Shown here: positions 52,345-64,000 of the stretch, piece after piece
Position numbering within the stretch: the first letter of the stretch is position 1
Layout of the letters: each line of letters starts with the position of its first letter
Assembly (NCBI RefSeq): GCF_000972845.2
Contig: NC_040032.1
Span: 7,732,041 to 7,796,040 of the forward strand
Source of the DNA: Larimichthys crocea
Taxonomy: Eukaryota > Chordata > Actinopteri > Sciaenidae
DNA length: 64,000 bases
Reading direction: 5' to 3'
Program-made: the position numbers and the translations under genes
Notes under the pieces: generated by a model
Database searches by the model: none
The model's input: the letters and a program-made list of their open reading frames with translations, nothing else
Told to the model about the DNA's origin: nothing

Positions 52345-55300
52345 TCACTCGGCCTGAACCACGTCCTTGTGGTGTCGCATGATATGCTGGTTCTTCTCTG
52401 AGGGGCGTCGGAAGCCTTTTGAACAGATCTCGCAGCGGTGCGGATAGTCTTTTGTATGAATGGAAATCACATGTCGCTTGAATCCCGAAGCGTCCCCGGT
52501 GCTGTAGTCGCAGTATTGGCACTGATAAATTCTCCTTTCTTTCTGTCCTTTGCCAATAACTACAGTCACGCTGCTGGCTAAGCTGGCGGCACTGACTCTG
52601 CCGGGTGGACCAGAGCTGCTGGACCCGCTCGGTCCAGACTTTTTAGGTGTGGCTACAGGAGTGTGCGTCTCTGTCCTCTTGGCCTCACTCTTTTCAGGAG
52701 AGGCCTGCTGCTCCTTTGTATGGACAGACAAGATGTGACGACTGAGGACAAAAGGATCTGCGATTTTAAAGTTGCAGTGTCGGCACTGATGGAGTTTCTT
52801 GGTGCGGTGGGATAACGAGTGCTTCTTCAGTTCAGATGGCCGGTGGAAACCTTTTCCACAGATGGCACATTTGTGTGGGTAGTCCTTGGTGTGAACAGAT
52901 ATGATATGGCGTTTCAGGTCACTGGAGTTGGAACTTTTGTGGTCACAGTGGGCACAATGGTGGGTCTTATTCTCCTCGTGTGTTAGTCCGTGCTGCATTA
53001 ACTCATCCTCCTCTGCAAAGGTCTGGAAACAGCGCTCACATTTGTACGGCATCTCTTTGCTATGCTTGGTCTTGATGTGAGTCTTGAGATTGGAGGAGTC
53101 AGCTGACTTGTAGTCACAGTACAGGCAGGAGTACGGCTTCTCGCCTGTGTGTGTGCGCATGTGTTTCTTTAGCTCTGAAGGGTGTCGGAAACCTTTCCCG
53201 CACTCCACACAGATGTGGGGGAAGCTTTTGCTGTGAACGGCCAACAAGTGCCGATTGAGCAGCCCTTGCTCGGCAGTTTCATAGTCACAGAACTTGCATT
53301 TATGCATCTTGGTGGGCGGTGGAGGAGGTTGGTTTTTGGGTTCTCTGTGGTGGTGCTGCAGTCTGTGGGAGAACAGCGCCGCCTGCTGGTGGAACTCCTT
53401 GCCACACATTTCACACTCGAAAGGGGCCTTGCTGCTCAGAGCGTGCACCTCCATGTGGTTGTGGAGGCTGGCCTTCTTGTTGGTGGTGAAGTCACAGTCT
53501 GTACATTGGTACTTTTTCCTCGTCAGGACATCCTGGTGATTATTCTTGGTGTGGCGTTTCAAGAAACCTCTAGATTTGAACTTTTTTCCACAAAGCATGC
53601 AGGGGTAAACTGTGAGAGGCTGACCATAAGGACCGATGATGATGGCTGCAGACAGAAATGACAACATGGTTAGATAAAACTTTATCTTTAAGATTTCAGG
53701 AGCTTTAGAATGATAAAAGCGACTTCCTGTTGCTCTTACCTGTCTGTACCTGGCGAGGCTCTGATCGTCTCTTGCTCTTGTTGCGTTGTCTGTTGATTTC
53801 ATCAATGCCATCGGATTCGTCGATGTGCAGCAGTGCGCTGGCTGCACCATTTCGGTTTTCACAACTCTCACTGTCCTCTGCACCTGTGAGGTCAACGAAA
53901 CATCTTCAACTCAACAATAAAACTAAGCGGCTTCTGTAAAAACTCAAACTGACACTCAGAGACGCTTGATGCACAGCTTCCAGTTTTAAAAGCAATTTAA
54001 TAGACGGGTGCTGACCATAAGCAGCTGCCCAGGCCACAGGCATGAAGTCCTTGCTTAGAGACACGCTGTCATACGAGCGGTCGTGAGTTACTGGCTCTTC
54101 GCCTCCTACCACCACCTCCATATAAACCTCATCAGTCACCTTGGACCCACCTGTAGATGAGCCCAACATGTACAAAACCAAAAAGCGAGTGACGTTTACT
54201 TTCATGACAGTCATCCCCACGTGTTAGGTCTCAATGACTCACCGTGGTTTCCTTGATTGTGATGAGAATCACCAACAGACATGTAGACCATCTTCTCTCT
54301 AAGCGTCTGGCCTGAAGATGACGTCAACGCCACGCTCTCCGTGTCACCGTCGCTGATGTCGACAGACTCTCCTGCACAATAAAAACACAACGTTAAATAA
54401 ACCTTTCGGGTTTCTGCAGTAAAAGTTACATTTAACATTTTGCACCACATAAATGTATGATCACCCCAATAAATTATAGTTATTTTCAATGTCAAAAACT
54501 GATGGATGACTTTCTGTCATGATCTCATTTAAGTAACACTGCTGTCTACAGCAAGAGGAAACATAAAACTTCTGAGTATGAACTTTAAGACTTTTTAATT
54601 CTTTGTCAGACTTTATTCATTTATTGAGGAATCTGAAAACTTCTGACTTCAATAAAGACCACAATTATATTTATACAAAGAAATTAACATGAAGTATATC
54701 CCTGTTCGTATTTGATGGAACAGACTAAGGCAGTTTATGATAATGAATAAAAAAATAATGGTCTATGATAAACTTACCCATGTCATCCTCCCCAGAGTCA
54801 GCCTTGAAGATGTACACCTTTATCACCTCCTGTCCGTCCTCATCCTTCTCCACCTCCTGGTCCTCCACAGCTCCTTCCACTGTCACCTCTGTCCCGTCCT
54901 CTGACACCATTTTACCAGCTTCGTCCACTAATGAGGAAACACACAGCACGCTTTGTTACAGAGTGCCACCCTCCACTAGTGGAGGAGATCACATCCCCCA
55001 TCCACCTGTGGAGGAGATCACATCCCCCTCCACCTTCTAGGCCAACACATGTTGTGATCAGGTACCGACAGGGTATAGGTGGAGCCGAGAAGTAAACTTA
55101 CAGGATATCATCAGGTAATCTCCGCAGCCATCTTGGTCGTCTTCCTGCTGCTCTGGGTCCATCCCATCTTCAGGGATGTCTCCCATGGCAACACCTTCCT
55201 CCTCGCCCTCCAGAGCCATCACGCAGGTTTCTACAGCGACATCTTCATCTTCATCGCAGTGCACGTACTCAGAAACCACATCCTCAACAGCGTCCTGGAT

Positions 55301-55572
55301 GACGAGCTCGTCTGGGGCAAACCTGTGGACGGCCATGCCTTCCCCCTCGCCTTCGGACACCAACACAGTCTCTTGAAGCTCCACAACAAACTCCTGCCCG
55401 CCGGCACCACCCTCATCTGGAAGTAGCATGTTCATAAGTCAAGAGTCGGTCTTGGTTAACCCCATGTAAATAAAAACACACATGAAGAAGCTCATGGATA
55501 ATTACCCGATCCGTGTAAGATTATTTTAGGCTCTTCAGCACGTATGGAAAGCCGGGTGACTTCCTCGTCCAT
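52345..55572 (-). CDS. zfx: zfx, ZFX/ZFY-type zinc-finger transcription factor (7 coding exons, 744 aa)
   Basis: Exons in coding order: 55572-55506, 55416-55102, 54927-54778, 54371-54243, 54150-54016, 53877-53740, 53645-52345. Splice phases all agree (2235 nt). The N-terminal half is an acidic activation domain ([43 protein letters not shown]), then a basic segment ([12 protein letters not shown]) and [16 protein letters not shown] leading into C2H2 fingers in the last exon. I count 12 fingers; ZFX has 13. [18 protein letters not shown] is present, as in ZFX but not ZNF711, and [15 protein letters not shown] sequence also favours ZFX. The finger that precedes the last two in ZFX is replaced by a low-complexity linker (residues about 623-683). 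The donor after exon 5 is GTCAGC, a weak but usable GT site. The exon with the ATG starts at an acceptor (55602), so a non-coding exon lies upstream. Confidence 0.9.
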
Positions 55573-55704
55573 TGTCCTCGCACTGCATCTGTTCCTGGAG
55601 AGCTGAAAGTAAAACACAACACGTATGACGCCAACTTCAAAGTCAGTCATATGTGTACAGTTAGCCAGTCACACACACAATGTTAACACAACAAAACAAA
55701 CGTT

Positions 55705-56062
55705 CATGTACATGTAGTACTACATGTATGACCACAGGCGCCTGTGTTCATAGTAGTCTGTGGTCATAAACGTAGCCTGTCGGTCATACATGTAGCGCTA
55801 CATGTATGACCACAGGCGCCTGTGTTCATACATGTAGCCTGTTGGTCATACATGTACATATAGCCTGTGGTCATACATGTAGCATGTTGGTCATACATGT
55901 AGCCTGTTGGTCATACATGTAGCATGTTGTTCATACATGTAGCATGTTGTTCATACATGTAGCCTGTGTTCATACATGTAGCATGTTGTTCATACATGTA
56001 GCATGTTGTTCATACATGTAGCCTGTGGTCATACATGTAGCATGTTGTTCATACATGTAGCA
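55705..56062. repeat. Minisatellite, unit about 20 bp (CATACATGTAGCCTGTTGGT)
   Basis: Sixteen or so imperfect units between the first coding exon of zfx and its CpG-rich promoter, probably in the first intron. Units alternate between TGTTGGT and TGTTGTT variants. Confidence 0.9.
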
Positions 56063-56930
56063 TGGTATTGGCGGGTTATTCTGTAGCAACTAGCCCGTTT
56101 TCTTCACTAGCGTCCGCCATTTTGTTAGCCTGTGTGGCGGATGCTAATTTAAGTGAAAATGTCTCCGCGGAGACAAACGACCGACCGTTCCCCTACCGAG
56201 CACTGACCGGCATTAACGGCTATAATCCAGTACAACCGGCGGTACCTAACGGCCGCCGGCGGACAGACCAGCCGCTGCGTGCGGCGGACAGGCTAACGGA
56301 GAGGCCACGGTAAGCAGGCTCGGCCTGTGTGGAGGCCCGGGCCCGAGAAGAAAAGGCCCGGCCTGGCGCGGCCTCTCGGCGACAATAAAGAAATAAACTG
56401 AAATACAACATGCATGCGAAAACAAAGACACACACACATGCAAACACAACTCTGCAAACGGCACCTCGGAGCAAAGTGACGCGCGTACCGGATTGATGCT
56501 GCACGGATGGCCTCGGTCCGCTCCTCGGCTTCCAGGCCGCCTGGTTCCCCCAGACTCGGGCTGGATTCAGTCGGGAATTTTGTGTTATTTGGGCGGGCCG
56601 GAGAGGAGCAGAGAAGGAGGGGTTAGGGGTTGTTTCTGGAGCTCTGCTGAAAGCAAAGCAGGACGTCTGGAGCCAGATCTGGTCATGCTACAGCCCCCCG
56701 CTCCTCCAGCTCCGAGGCCGCCGTCAGCACGACACGTCACAGCCCGAGAGCAGCAGGAAAATGCGGAAGGGTTGAGGAAAGCACACCGGCAGGCACCAAA
56801 CAGGCCATCATCCGAGGACCGGCGTTCACACGGGGCAGGGCACGCCAGAACCGGAGGGGTCAGCAATTAGTCTGAGCCCCGGGGTTCGTGTGGACCGGGC
56901 CGAGGACGGCTTTAATGCCGACAATAAAAT
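56063..56930. promoter_or_regulatory. CpG-rich promoter region of zfx, possibly bidirectional
   Basis: Sharp rise in G+C and CpG content between about 56100 and 56900, next to the 5' side of zfx. A YY1-like CCGCCATTTTG is at 56114-56124 on the plus strand, and a good plus-strand donor (CACGGTAAGC) near 56308. No zfx non-coding exon could be pinned down. Confidence 0.55.
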
Positions 56931-57029
56931 GTGTTTAACAGTGACAATAAAATGTGTTAAACGGTGACAATAAAATGTGTTAAACGGTGACCTCCAGACC
57001 GACACACAGCATCTAAACAAAACAACACA
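56900..57029. repeat. Short tandem repeat GTGACAATAAAATGTGTTAA
   Basis: About four units with a period of 23-25 bp (56920-56990) just before the gap. Confidence 0.6.
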
Positions 57030-57039
57030 NNNNNNNNNN
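57030..57039. other. Assembly gap (10 N)
   Basis: Ten N, directly before the satellite region. Confidence 1.
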
Positions 57040-58014
57040 AACCTGCTAATGCTAACATGCTAATGTGAACTTTCAAAGCCCCTCAGCCTAACATGCAATT
57101 AACATGCTAATGTTAACCTGCGCCGCTAAACATGCTAATGTTAACATGCTAATGCTAAACATGCTAATGCTAAACTGCTAGCCATCAGCCTTCACCATGC
57201 TATACTGTTAACATGTTAATGTAGCATGCTAATGTTAATTGTTAGCGCATCACCGTTAAATGCTATGCTAACATTGGCAATGGTTAACATGTTAATCTAA
57301 CATAGTAATCATAACATGGTAATGCCAAACATGTTAATGTTAAATGCTAAAGCTACACATGCCAATGCTAACATGTAATGTAAACTGTTAGCCCATCAGC
57401 GCTAACATGCTAAGGTACACATGCCAATGTTAACTGTTAGCACATCAGCGCTTAACATGCTAATGTACCATGCTTACTGTTAACTGCGTGCATCGCGCTC
57501 ACGTGCTAATGGTTAAAAGCCAATTGTAAAACTTGCTAGCCCTTCAGTGTTAACATGCTATGGTAAAACATGCTAATGCTACATGGCTAATGTTAACTGT
57601 AGCCTCTAAGCCCTCAGCGCTCACATGCTACTGTTACCATGCTAACTAAGTTAACTGTTAGCCATCAGCGCTACCATGCTAATGCTAAAATGCGACTACT
57701 AAAAACATGCTCATATTAACATGACTAATGTTAACATGCTAAGTTAACTGCTAGCCCATCAGGCGTTAACATGTATGTACACATGCTAATGCTACCACAT
57801 GTTATGCTAACATGTTAATGCTAAAAATGCTAATGTTACCCTGTTAATTCACTAACATGATAATGTTAACGCTAGCCCATCAGTGTTACATGCAATTACT
57901 ACATGCTAATGCTTAACATGCTAATGCTAAACTGCTAGTCCATCATGTTAACATGGTTAATGCTCAAATGCCTTATGCTAATTGCTAGCCACGTACAGCG
58001 CTAGCTGCTCCTGT

Positions 58015-58680
58015 GTCTAAAAAACATTGTTAAAAATGACTGTTGAGGTGTTGTGCTTTTTGAATACAGACCCCCAGCGCAACCGCCCACTCGTCACTTC
58101 AAAATTTCTTTTCTATTACTAAATTTGCGAACAGTGTCGACGGGGCCAGAGCAGGCACCTCAAAATTTCTTAGACAATTTTTTCTAGTGTGTTTCTCTCT
58201 CTTGCATCCTGAGGTGTGCCATTTCCTTCATTGATCAACATCTAAAACGAATATGTAAAACGATCAGGAAGGCCCGCGATGGCCCCCGTTATGTCGGTTC
58301 AATGATTGGAAATCCTGTTTTGGCAGCCATTCCTTCCTGTTTGAGAGGACGTTCTCAGCATTTTCTCTCCGTCTCTACCTGACATCTACAGGTGAGTTAA
58401 CTCCTCCACTGTTACAGTTGGTCCTGGTTGCTGGCAACCCTCAGCCTGCGTGAAGGAGGAGAGGGGGAGGGGCCAAGCAGACAACCTGACGCGGCGGCCA
58501 TTTAGTAGTTCTTGGCACTTAATTTGAAAACCCTGTTGGATGTTTGTAAAATGGCCGACAGAGACAGCAGGACCGTTGGCGCAGCTGTAAAGACATGCCT
58601 TAATTGCAAACATTAGCGAACCAATGCCTAAAAAATTTGTGTATCTAACCTTAGCCACTAGGAATAAATACATTGATTAT
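58015..58680. repeat. Satellite module A, copy 1
   Basis: Starts near CTGCTCCTGTGTCTAAAA and contains CCACTCGTCACTTCAAAATT and CAGCCTGCGTGAAGGAGGAG. Recurs at 61255-61915. It is a shorter relative of module B. ORFs here carry stops and no known domain. Confidence 0.75.
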
Positions 58681-58839
58681 TAACATGCTAATGTTAACAC
58701 GCTAATGTTAAACATGCTAATGCTAACATGCTAATGCTAACTGCTAGCGCATCAACGTTAACATGCTAATGTTAACATTGCTAATGCTACATGCTAATGT
58801 TAATTGCTAGCATGTAAGCGCTAGCGCTCCCTGTGTTTA

Positions 58840-60000
58840 AAAAAACATGTAAAAATACTGTTTGAGTTTATGCTTTTTGGAATTACAGTACCCCCAGCAA
58901 CAGCCCACTCGTCACTCTCAAAATTTCTTTTTCTAGTCTGAAATTGCTGAGCAGTGTCAGTATAATGCATTGGGGGAACGACGGGGCCAGAGTCACGCAC
59001 ACTCAAAATTTCTTTTGAAATTTTCTAGTTCTTATTATTATTATACTTATTATTATTTCTTCCGCCCTTTTTCGGTTCGCTACTCCTCCCAGGTTTTTGT
59101 CGCAATACCAAAAACGGGTATCGAACCGTGCGGCTGCGCCGGGGGGCCATTTGTTGCTATGTCTTTTCTAGGGTTTCTGCAAACGGTTTTGCCCAAAAAT
59201 CCAGAAAAAAAAAAAACGAGCCAAAAAAAACATGAATGGGTGTGTATTGCGAGCACTCTCCAGACCTAGAGTTGCGTGATGTCTCTTTTGAGTGGATAGG
59301 GGAGAGAACCACTCAGTGGAAAAAAAATAAAACGGATTCACTACCTGGCCTCAAATGCCCAGCTCCGGACATGATTATCCCCTCAAATGTAGGAAAAATT
59401 TCGAGGTTGGGATCGCAGTGTAAACACTGTTTGAAAGCTGTTTCCTATATAGTTTTGGCTCCATACAGGCTGATTGATCGGACTACTCCCGCCCACAGGC
59501 CTCATAGACTCCAATGTGTGTTAAAAATAGTGAGCGAAATTTTCATGGAGAAGGCAGAAGTAACTTTCTCTCTCTTGCTCCTGCGGGCCCATTTCTCATT
59601 TATCGAACCACAAAACTATATGTACACCGCTCAGGAAGTCTCCATCGTTGCCTCAGGTTGCCGGTTCATGATTGGAATTACGGTTTGTGGCCAAAACGTC
59701 CTTCTTTTCGAGAGGAGTTCTCGCATTTTCTATCAGTCTCTAACTGCCATTTAACAGGTGGCAGATCCCGGCTGCTGCTGAATTAGGTCCTGGTTTCTTG
59801 GGAACCTCAGCCTGCGTGACGGAGAAGAGGGGGGAGGGCCACCAGAAGCCGAAGGCGGCACCATTTTAGTAGTCTTGGCACTTAATTTGAACTTGTCTGT
59901 CTAAAATGGCAGGACAGCGACAGCAGCAGAGCAGCTAGCTCGTTAAACATGGCTACTGATAATACATTAGCCCCTATGGAATTAAATACATTGCTAATAT
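58840..60000. repeat. Satellite module B, copy 1
   Basis: Same opening words as module A, then CACTCAAAATTTCTTTTGAA, an (ATT)n stretch, CCTCCCAGGTTTTTGTCGCA, and a tail like that of module A. Recurs at 62080-63190. The longest ORF (172 codons, 59236-59754) is not kept open in the second copy, so it is not a gene. Confidence 0.75.
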
Positions 60001-61254
60001 AACCTGGTACTGCCAACATGGTAAGTTAATGCTAGTGCATCAGCGTAACATGCTAATGCAACATGTCATGCTAACATGCTATGGCTAACATTGCAATGTT
60101 AACATGTAATGCTAAAGACAATGCTAACTGTTCATGTTAAACTGTTAGCCCATCAGCTTAACTGCTAATGCTCACTGCTAATGCTAACATGCTAATGTTA
60201 ACTGTTAGCCCATCGCGCTTACACATGCTACGTTACAAATGCGAATGCTAACATGCTAATGTTAAACACGCTAATGCTAAACATGCTAATGCCTAAAAAA
60301 CATGCTAATGTTAACATTTGCTAATGTTACACTGTTAGCCCATCAGCGCTAAATGCTAATGTTAACATGCGAATGCTAACATGCTACGTTAAAACATGCT
60401 AATCTGATAAATGCTAATGCTAACTGCTAGCCCATCACGCGTTTTCCAACCTGGCTAAGTTAACATGTTATGTTATCATGAATGTAATTGTAGGCGCATC
60501 ACCGTTAAATGTAATGCTAACATGCTAATGTTAACAGTTAATGCTAACATAGTAATATACATCGGTAATGCCAACATGTTATGTAACCTGCTAAAGCTAA
60601 ACATTGCCACTGCTTAACATGCTAATTGTTTAACTGTTAGCCCATCAGCGCTAACATGCTACTGGTAACATGCCAATGTTAATGTTAGCACATTCAGCGC
60701 TAAACATGCTAATGCTAACATGCTAATGTTAACTCTTAGTGCATCAGCGCAAACATGGCTATGGTTAAAATGCCAATGGAACTCTAGCCCCTCAGGGTTA
60801 ACATGCTAATGGTAACATGCTACTGCAAATGCTAATTTTTGGTTAACTGTTATCCTAATCAGCACATCAGCGCTAACATGCTACTGTTACCATGCTAAGG
60901 TTAACTGTTAGCCCATTCAGCTCTACCATGCTAATGCTTAAAATGCGAATACACATGCTAATATTACATGCTAATGTTAACCTGCTACTGTTAACTGCTA
61001 GCCCCTCAGCGTTAACATGTTAATGTTAACATGCTAAATGCTAACATGTTTAATGTAACATGTTAATGCTAAAATGCTAATGTTAACATGTAATGCTAAC
61101 ATGCTAATGTTAACTGCTCGCCCATCAGTGTACATGCTAATACTTAACCTGCAATGCTAAATGCTAATGCTAATTGCTAGTTCCATCATTGTAAACTGCT
61201 AATGCTAAAATGCTAATGCTAATGCTAGCACGGTAAGCGGCTAGCTGCTCCTGT

Positions 61255-61915
61255 GTCTAAATAAACATGTAAAACTGACTGTTTGAGTGTGCCTTTTTGA
61301 TACAGGACCCCCCCAGCAACGCCACTCGTCACTTCAAAATTTCTTTTCTAGTACTAAATTTGCTGAGCCGGTCGACGGGCCCAGAGTCAGCAACACTCAA
61401 AATTTCTTTAGAAATTTTTCTAGTTGTTTCTCTCTCTTGCTCCTGAGGGCACCATATTTCTTCATTTATCAACATCAAACCGAAATAGTAAAACGATCAG
61501 GAAGCACGCGTGCCCCCATTTAGGTCGGTCATGATTGGAAATTACTTTTTGGTTCAGGAATCCTTTCCGTTTGAGGAGTTCTCAGCCTTTTCTCTCAGTC
61601 TCTAAGTGACATTCTACTAACAGGTGCAGTAAGTAACTCCTCCACTGATTTACAGTTGGTTCCCTGGGTTTGCTTGGCAACCTTTTTCAGCCTGGTGAAG
61701 GAGGAGAGGGGGGAAGGGGCCAGCAGAACCCTGAGCGGCGGCCATTTTAGTAGTTCTTGCCCTACTTAATTTGAACCTGTCTGTGTAAAAATGGCAGCCA
61801 GAGACAGCAGACGTTGGCGCAAAGCTGTAAAGACATGCTATTTTTCAAACCATAGAGACCAATGCAAAATTTGTGCTACTACCTTTAGCCACTAGGACTC
61901 AATACATGTTGATTA
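61255..61915. repeat. Satellite module A, copy 2
   Basis: Collinear with 58015-58680, offset 3240 bp, with indel differences throughout. Confidence 0.75.
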
Positions 61916-62079
61916 TTAACATGCTAATGCTAACCGCTAATGGTTCACATGGCTTAATGCTAACATGCTATGCTAACTGCTAGCGGCATCAACGTAACAT
62001 GCTACTGTTCAACTGTAATGTAACATCTAATGTTAATTGCTTAGATGTAAGCGCTAGCTGCTCCTTGTGTCTAATAAAC

Positions 62080-63190
62080 ATGTTAAAAATGACGTTTGAG
62101 GTTGCTTTTGAATCAGCACCCCCAGCAACAGCCCACTCGTCACTCTCAAATTTCTTTTCTATTACTGAATTGCTGCGCGTGTCAGTAATATGCATGGGGA
62201 CGACGGGGCCAGAGTCACGCACCACTCAAAAATTTCTTTAGAAATTTTCTATTTATCTTACGCCATTCCTTTTTCGTTCGCTCCCTCCTCCCAGAGTTTT
62301 TGTCGCACATACACAAACAGGGTATCGAAAACGTGGGCTCGGCCGCGGCCAGTGTGCGATGTCTTTTCTACGGGTTTTGGCACAACGGTTTTGCCAAAAA
62401 ACAGAAAAACGAGCCAAAAAATGAAGGGGTGTGTATTGCTTAGGAACTCCCAGGACCTAGAGTGCGTGATGTCATCGTGAGTAGAGTGGAGAGGGAGAGA
62501 AAAATCAGTGAAAAAATAAAACGGATTTCACTACCCGGCTCAATGCCAGCCACAGACAGATTATCCCCTCCAAATGTAGGAAAATTCGACGGTGCTCGCA
62601 GTGATACCACTGTTGAAGCTGTCTCCTAATATTTTTGGCTCCATTACCGGCTGATTGATGACTACTCCTCCCGCCCAACCCGCCTCATAGACTCCAATGT
62701 TAAACAGGAGCGAAATTTTCTGGAGAAAGGCAGAAGTGTTAACTTTCTCTCTCCTTCGCTCCGAGGGCACATTTTCTTTCATTTATCGACACAAAACGAA
62801 TATGTAAAAACGATTTCAGGAGGTCTATCGTGGGCCTCAGGTTAAGCCGGGTTCCATTGATTGGACTTACGGTTTGGCCAAAAAGTCCTTCCTTTTCGAG
62901 AGGAGTTCTAGCATTTTCTCTCAGGTTCTCTAACTGACATTCTAACAGGTGCAGCATCAGCGCTGCTTTGCTTAGGTCCTGGTTGTTTCGGCAACCTCAG
63001 CCTGCGTGAAGGAGAAGCGGGGGGAGGGGCCACCAGAAGCCGAGCGGCAAGCCCTTTTAGTAGGTCTTGGCATTAATTTTGAACTTGTCTGCTAAAATGG
63101 CAGACAAGAGACAGCAGAGCAGCTAAGCTCGTTAACACTGCTAATGATTAATTACCATTTTAGCCACTAGGGAATTAAATACATGCTAAA
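62080..63190. repeat. Satellite module B, copy 2
   Basis: Collinear with 58840-60000, offset 3240 bp. The (ATT)n part is shorter. Confidence 0.75.
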
Positions 63191-64000
63191 TATTAAACCA
63201 TGGTAATGCCAACATGGTAATTTTAATTGCTAGTGCTTCAGCGTTAACCTGCTACTGCTAACATGTGCTAATGCTAACATTGCTAATTTTAACATGCTAT
63301 GCTAACATTTTAATGCTTAACATGGACATCTGCTAAATGTTAATGTTAACTGTTAGCCCATCAGCGTTAACATGCTAATGGTTAACATTCCAATGCAATT
63401 GTGTAGCAATCAGCGCTAACATGCTAATGTTAACAGCTAATGCTTAACATGGTAATGTTAACGTTAGCCCATCAGCGCCAACATGTAATGTAACATGCGA
63501 CTGCGAACATGCTAATGTTAACATGCTAAATGCTAACATTGCTATGTTACTGCCGCCCATCAGCGTAACATGCTAATGTTAAACATGTTTAATGTTTATC
63601 ATGCTAATGTGAATGTTAGCTCATCACCGTTTTTTAAAATGCTAATGTTCATGCTAATGTTTAACATGTTAATGCTAACATATAATGATACCATGGTAAT
63701 GCCAACCTGGTTAATGTTAACATGCTAAAGCTAAACCATGCCATGCTAACATACTTAATGTTAACTTAGCCCATCAGCGTCACTGCTAAATGGTAACCAT
63801 GCCATAATGTTAAATGTCGCCCCAGCGTAACATGCTAAGCTCACATGCTATGTCTAACATGGCTACTTGTTAACTGTTAGCCCTCAGCTGCTAACATGCT
63901 AAGTAAACATGCAATGCTAACATGCTAATTGAAATGCTAATGCTTAAAATGCTAATGTTAACCATTGTTAATGCTAACATGCTAATGTTAACTGCTAGTG

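Larger units (their letters stand above)
57040..64000. repeat. Higher-order satellite, period about 3.24 kb, based on GCTAATGTTAACAT arrays
   Basis: Long arrays of CATGCTAATGTTAA and ACTGCTAGCCCATCAGCG (57040-58015, 60000-61255, 63190-64000) alternate with two longer modules. Module A (58015-58680, 61255-61915) and module B (58840-60000, 62080-63190) recur with the same spacing: A to A 3240 bp, B to B 3240 bp. A short array (about 150 bp) lies between A and B. The basic unit is 12-14 bp. Many copies have one-base indels, possibly read errors. It continues beyond the right edge. Confidence 0.85.

Noticed and set aside
52345..53895. 516-codon continuous minus-strand frame as the zfx protein start
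   Set aside because: It reads through the intron 53646-53739. Splice sites and homology give exons that enter at 53645 and 53877.
56493..56870. 125-codon ORF in the CpG island
   Set aside because: Composition of a CpG island, opposing ORFs on both strands, no domain.
59236..59754. 172-codon ORF in satellite module B
   Set aside because: Not open in the second copy of module B at 62080-63190, no known motif.
57040..64000. CRISPR-like or regulatory array
   Set aside because: Unit length drifts, there are no unique spacers, and the host is a vertebrate. It is satellite DNA.

Overview
The window reads as teleost fish genomic DNA. It holds three intron-containing vertebrate genes in about 14 kb (zdhhc23, a ptgds-like lipocalin and zfx). 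Everything else is repeats typical of fish genomes. Two 10-N assembly gaps lie at 8993-9002 and 57030-57039, and the sequence just right of each gap is rich in single-base indels, like unpolished long-read gap filling.

Layout. 1-1390 is a decayed LINE-1 type ORF1 with an inserted LINE 3' end. 1390-5931 is a defective Gypsy (Ty3-type) LTR retrotransposon on the minus strand. 6311-8356 is a foldback (long inverted repeat) element whose left arm is split by a 1045-bp solo-LTR-like insertion. 9003-33479 is a tandem array of a Penelope-like retroelement (PLE) with a period of about 5.24 kb. 33647-40261 is a repeat patchwork: solo LTRs with target-site duplications, the 5' end of a second PLE family, a truncated copy of the first family and a very old PLE relic. 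42376-45882 is zdhhc23 (+), 48136-49092 a lipocalin (+), and 52345-55572 zfx (-), with its 3' UTR to the left and a CpG-rich promoter to the right. 57040-64000 is a higher-order satellite (period about 3.24 kb) built on 'gctaatgttaac' arrays.

The most interesting system is the PLE. One copy is open in both ORFs. ORF1 (23886-25979) has a basic N-terminus, a proline-rich middle and a C-terminal SGNH/GDSL hydrolase-like domain with GDSN, GLNN and DxxH motifs. ORF2 (26012-28159) is a Penelope-type reverse transcriptase (YLDD) fused to a GIY-YIG endonuclease. Each unit boundary carries, in order, a 3' hairpin, about 180 bp of degenerate sense-strand CCCTAA telomere-like repeats, a cluster of four antisense splice-donor/recursive-splice-like sites, a TATA box and a hammerhead-ribozyme-like fold just before ORF1. 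The hammerhead-like fold recurs in the second PLE family with compensatory changes in two stems, which argues that the RNA structure is or was selected.

The left part of the array (9003-15885) is inverted. Its outer end stops within ORF2 at about codon 76, and the plus-strand part resumes at 15886 at codon 77, so reversing the segment restores one continuous head-to-tail array. I suspect a mis-oriented contig next to the gap rather than a biological inversion, but sequence alone cannot decide this.
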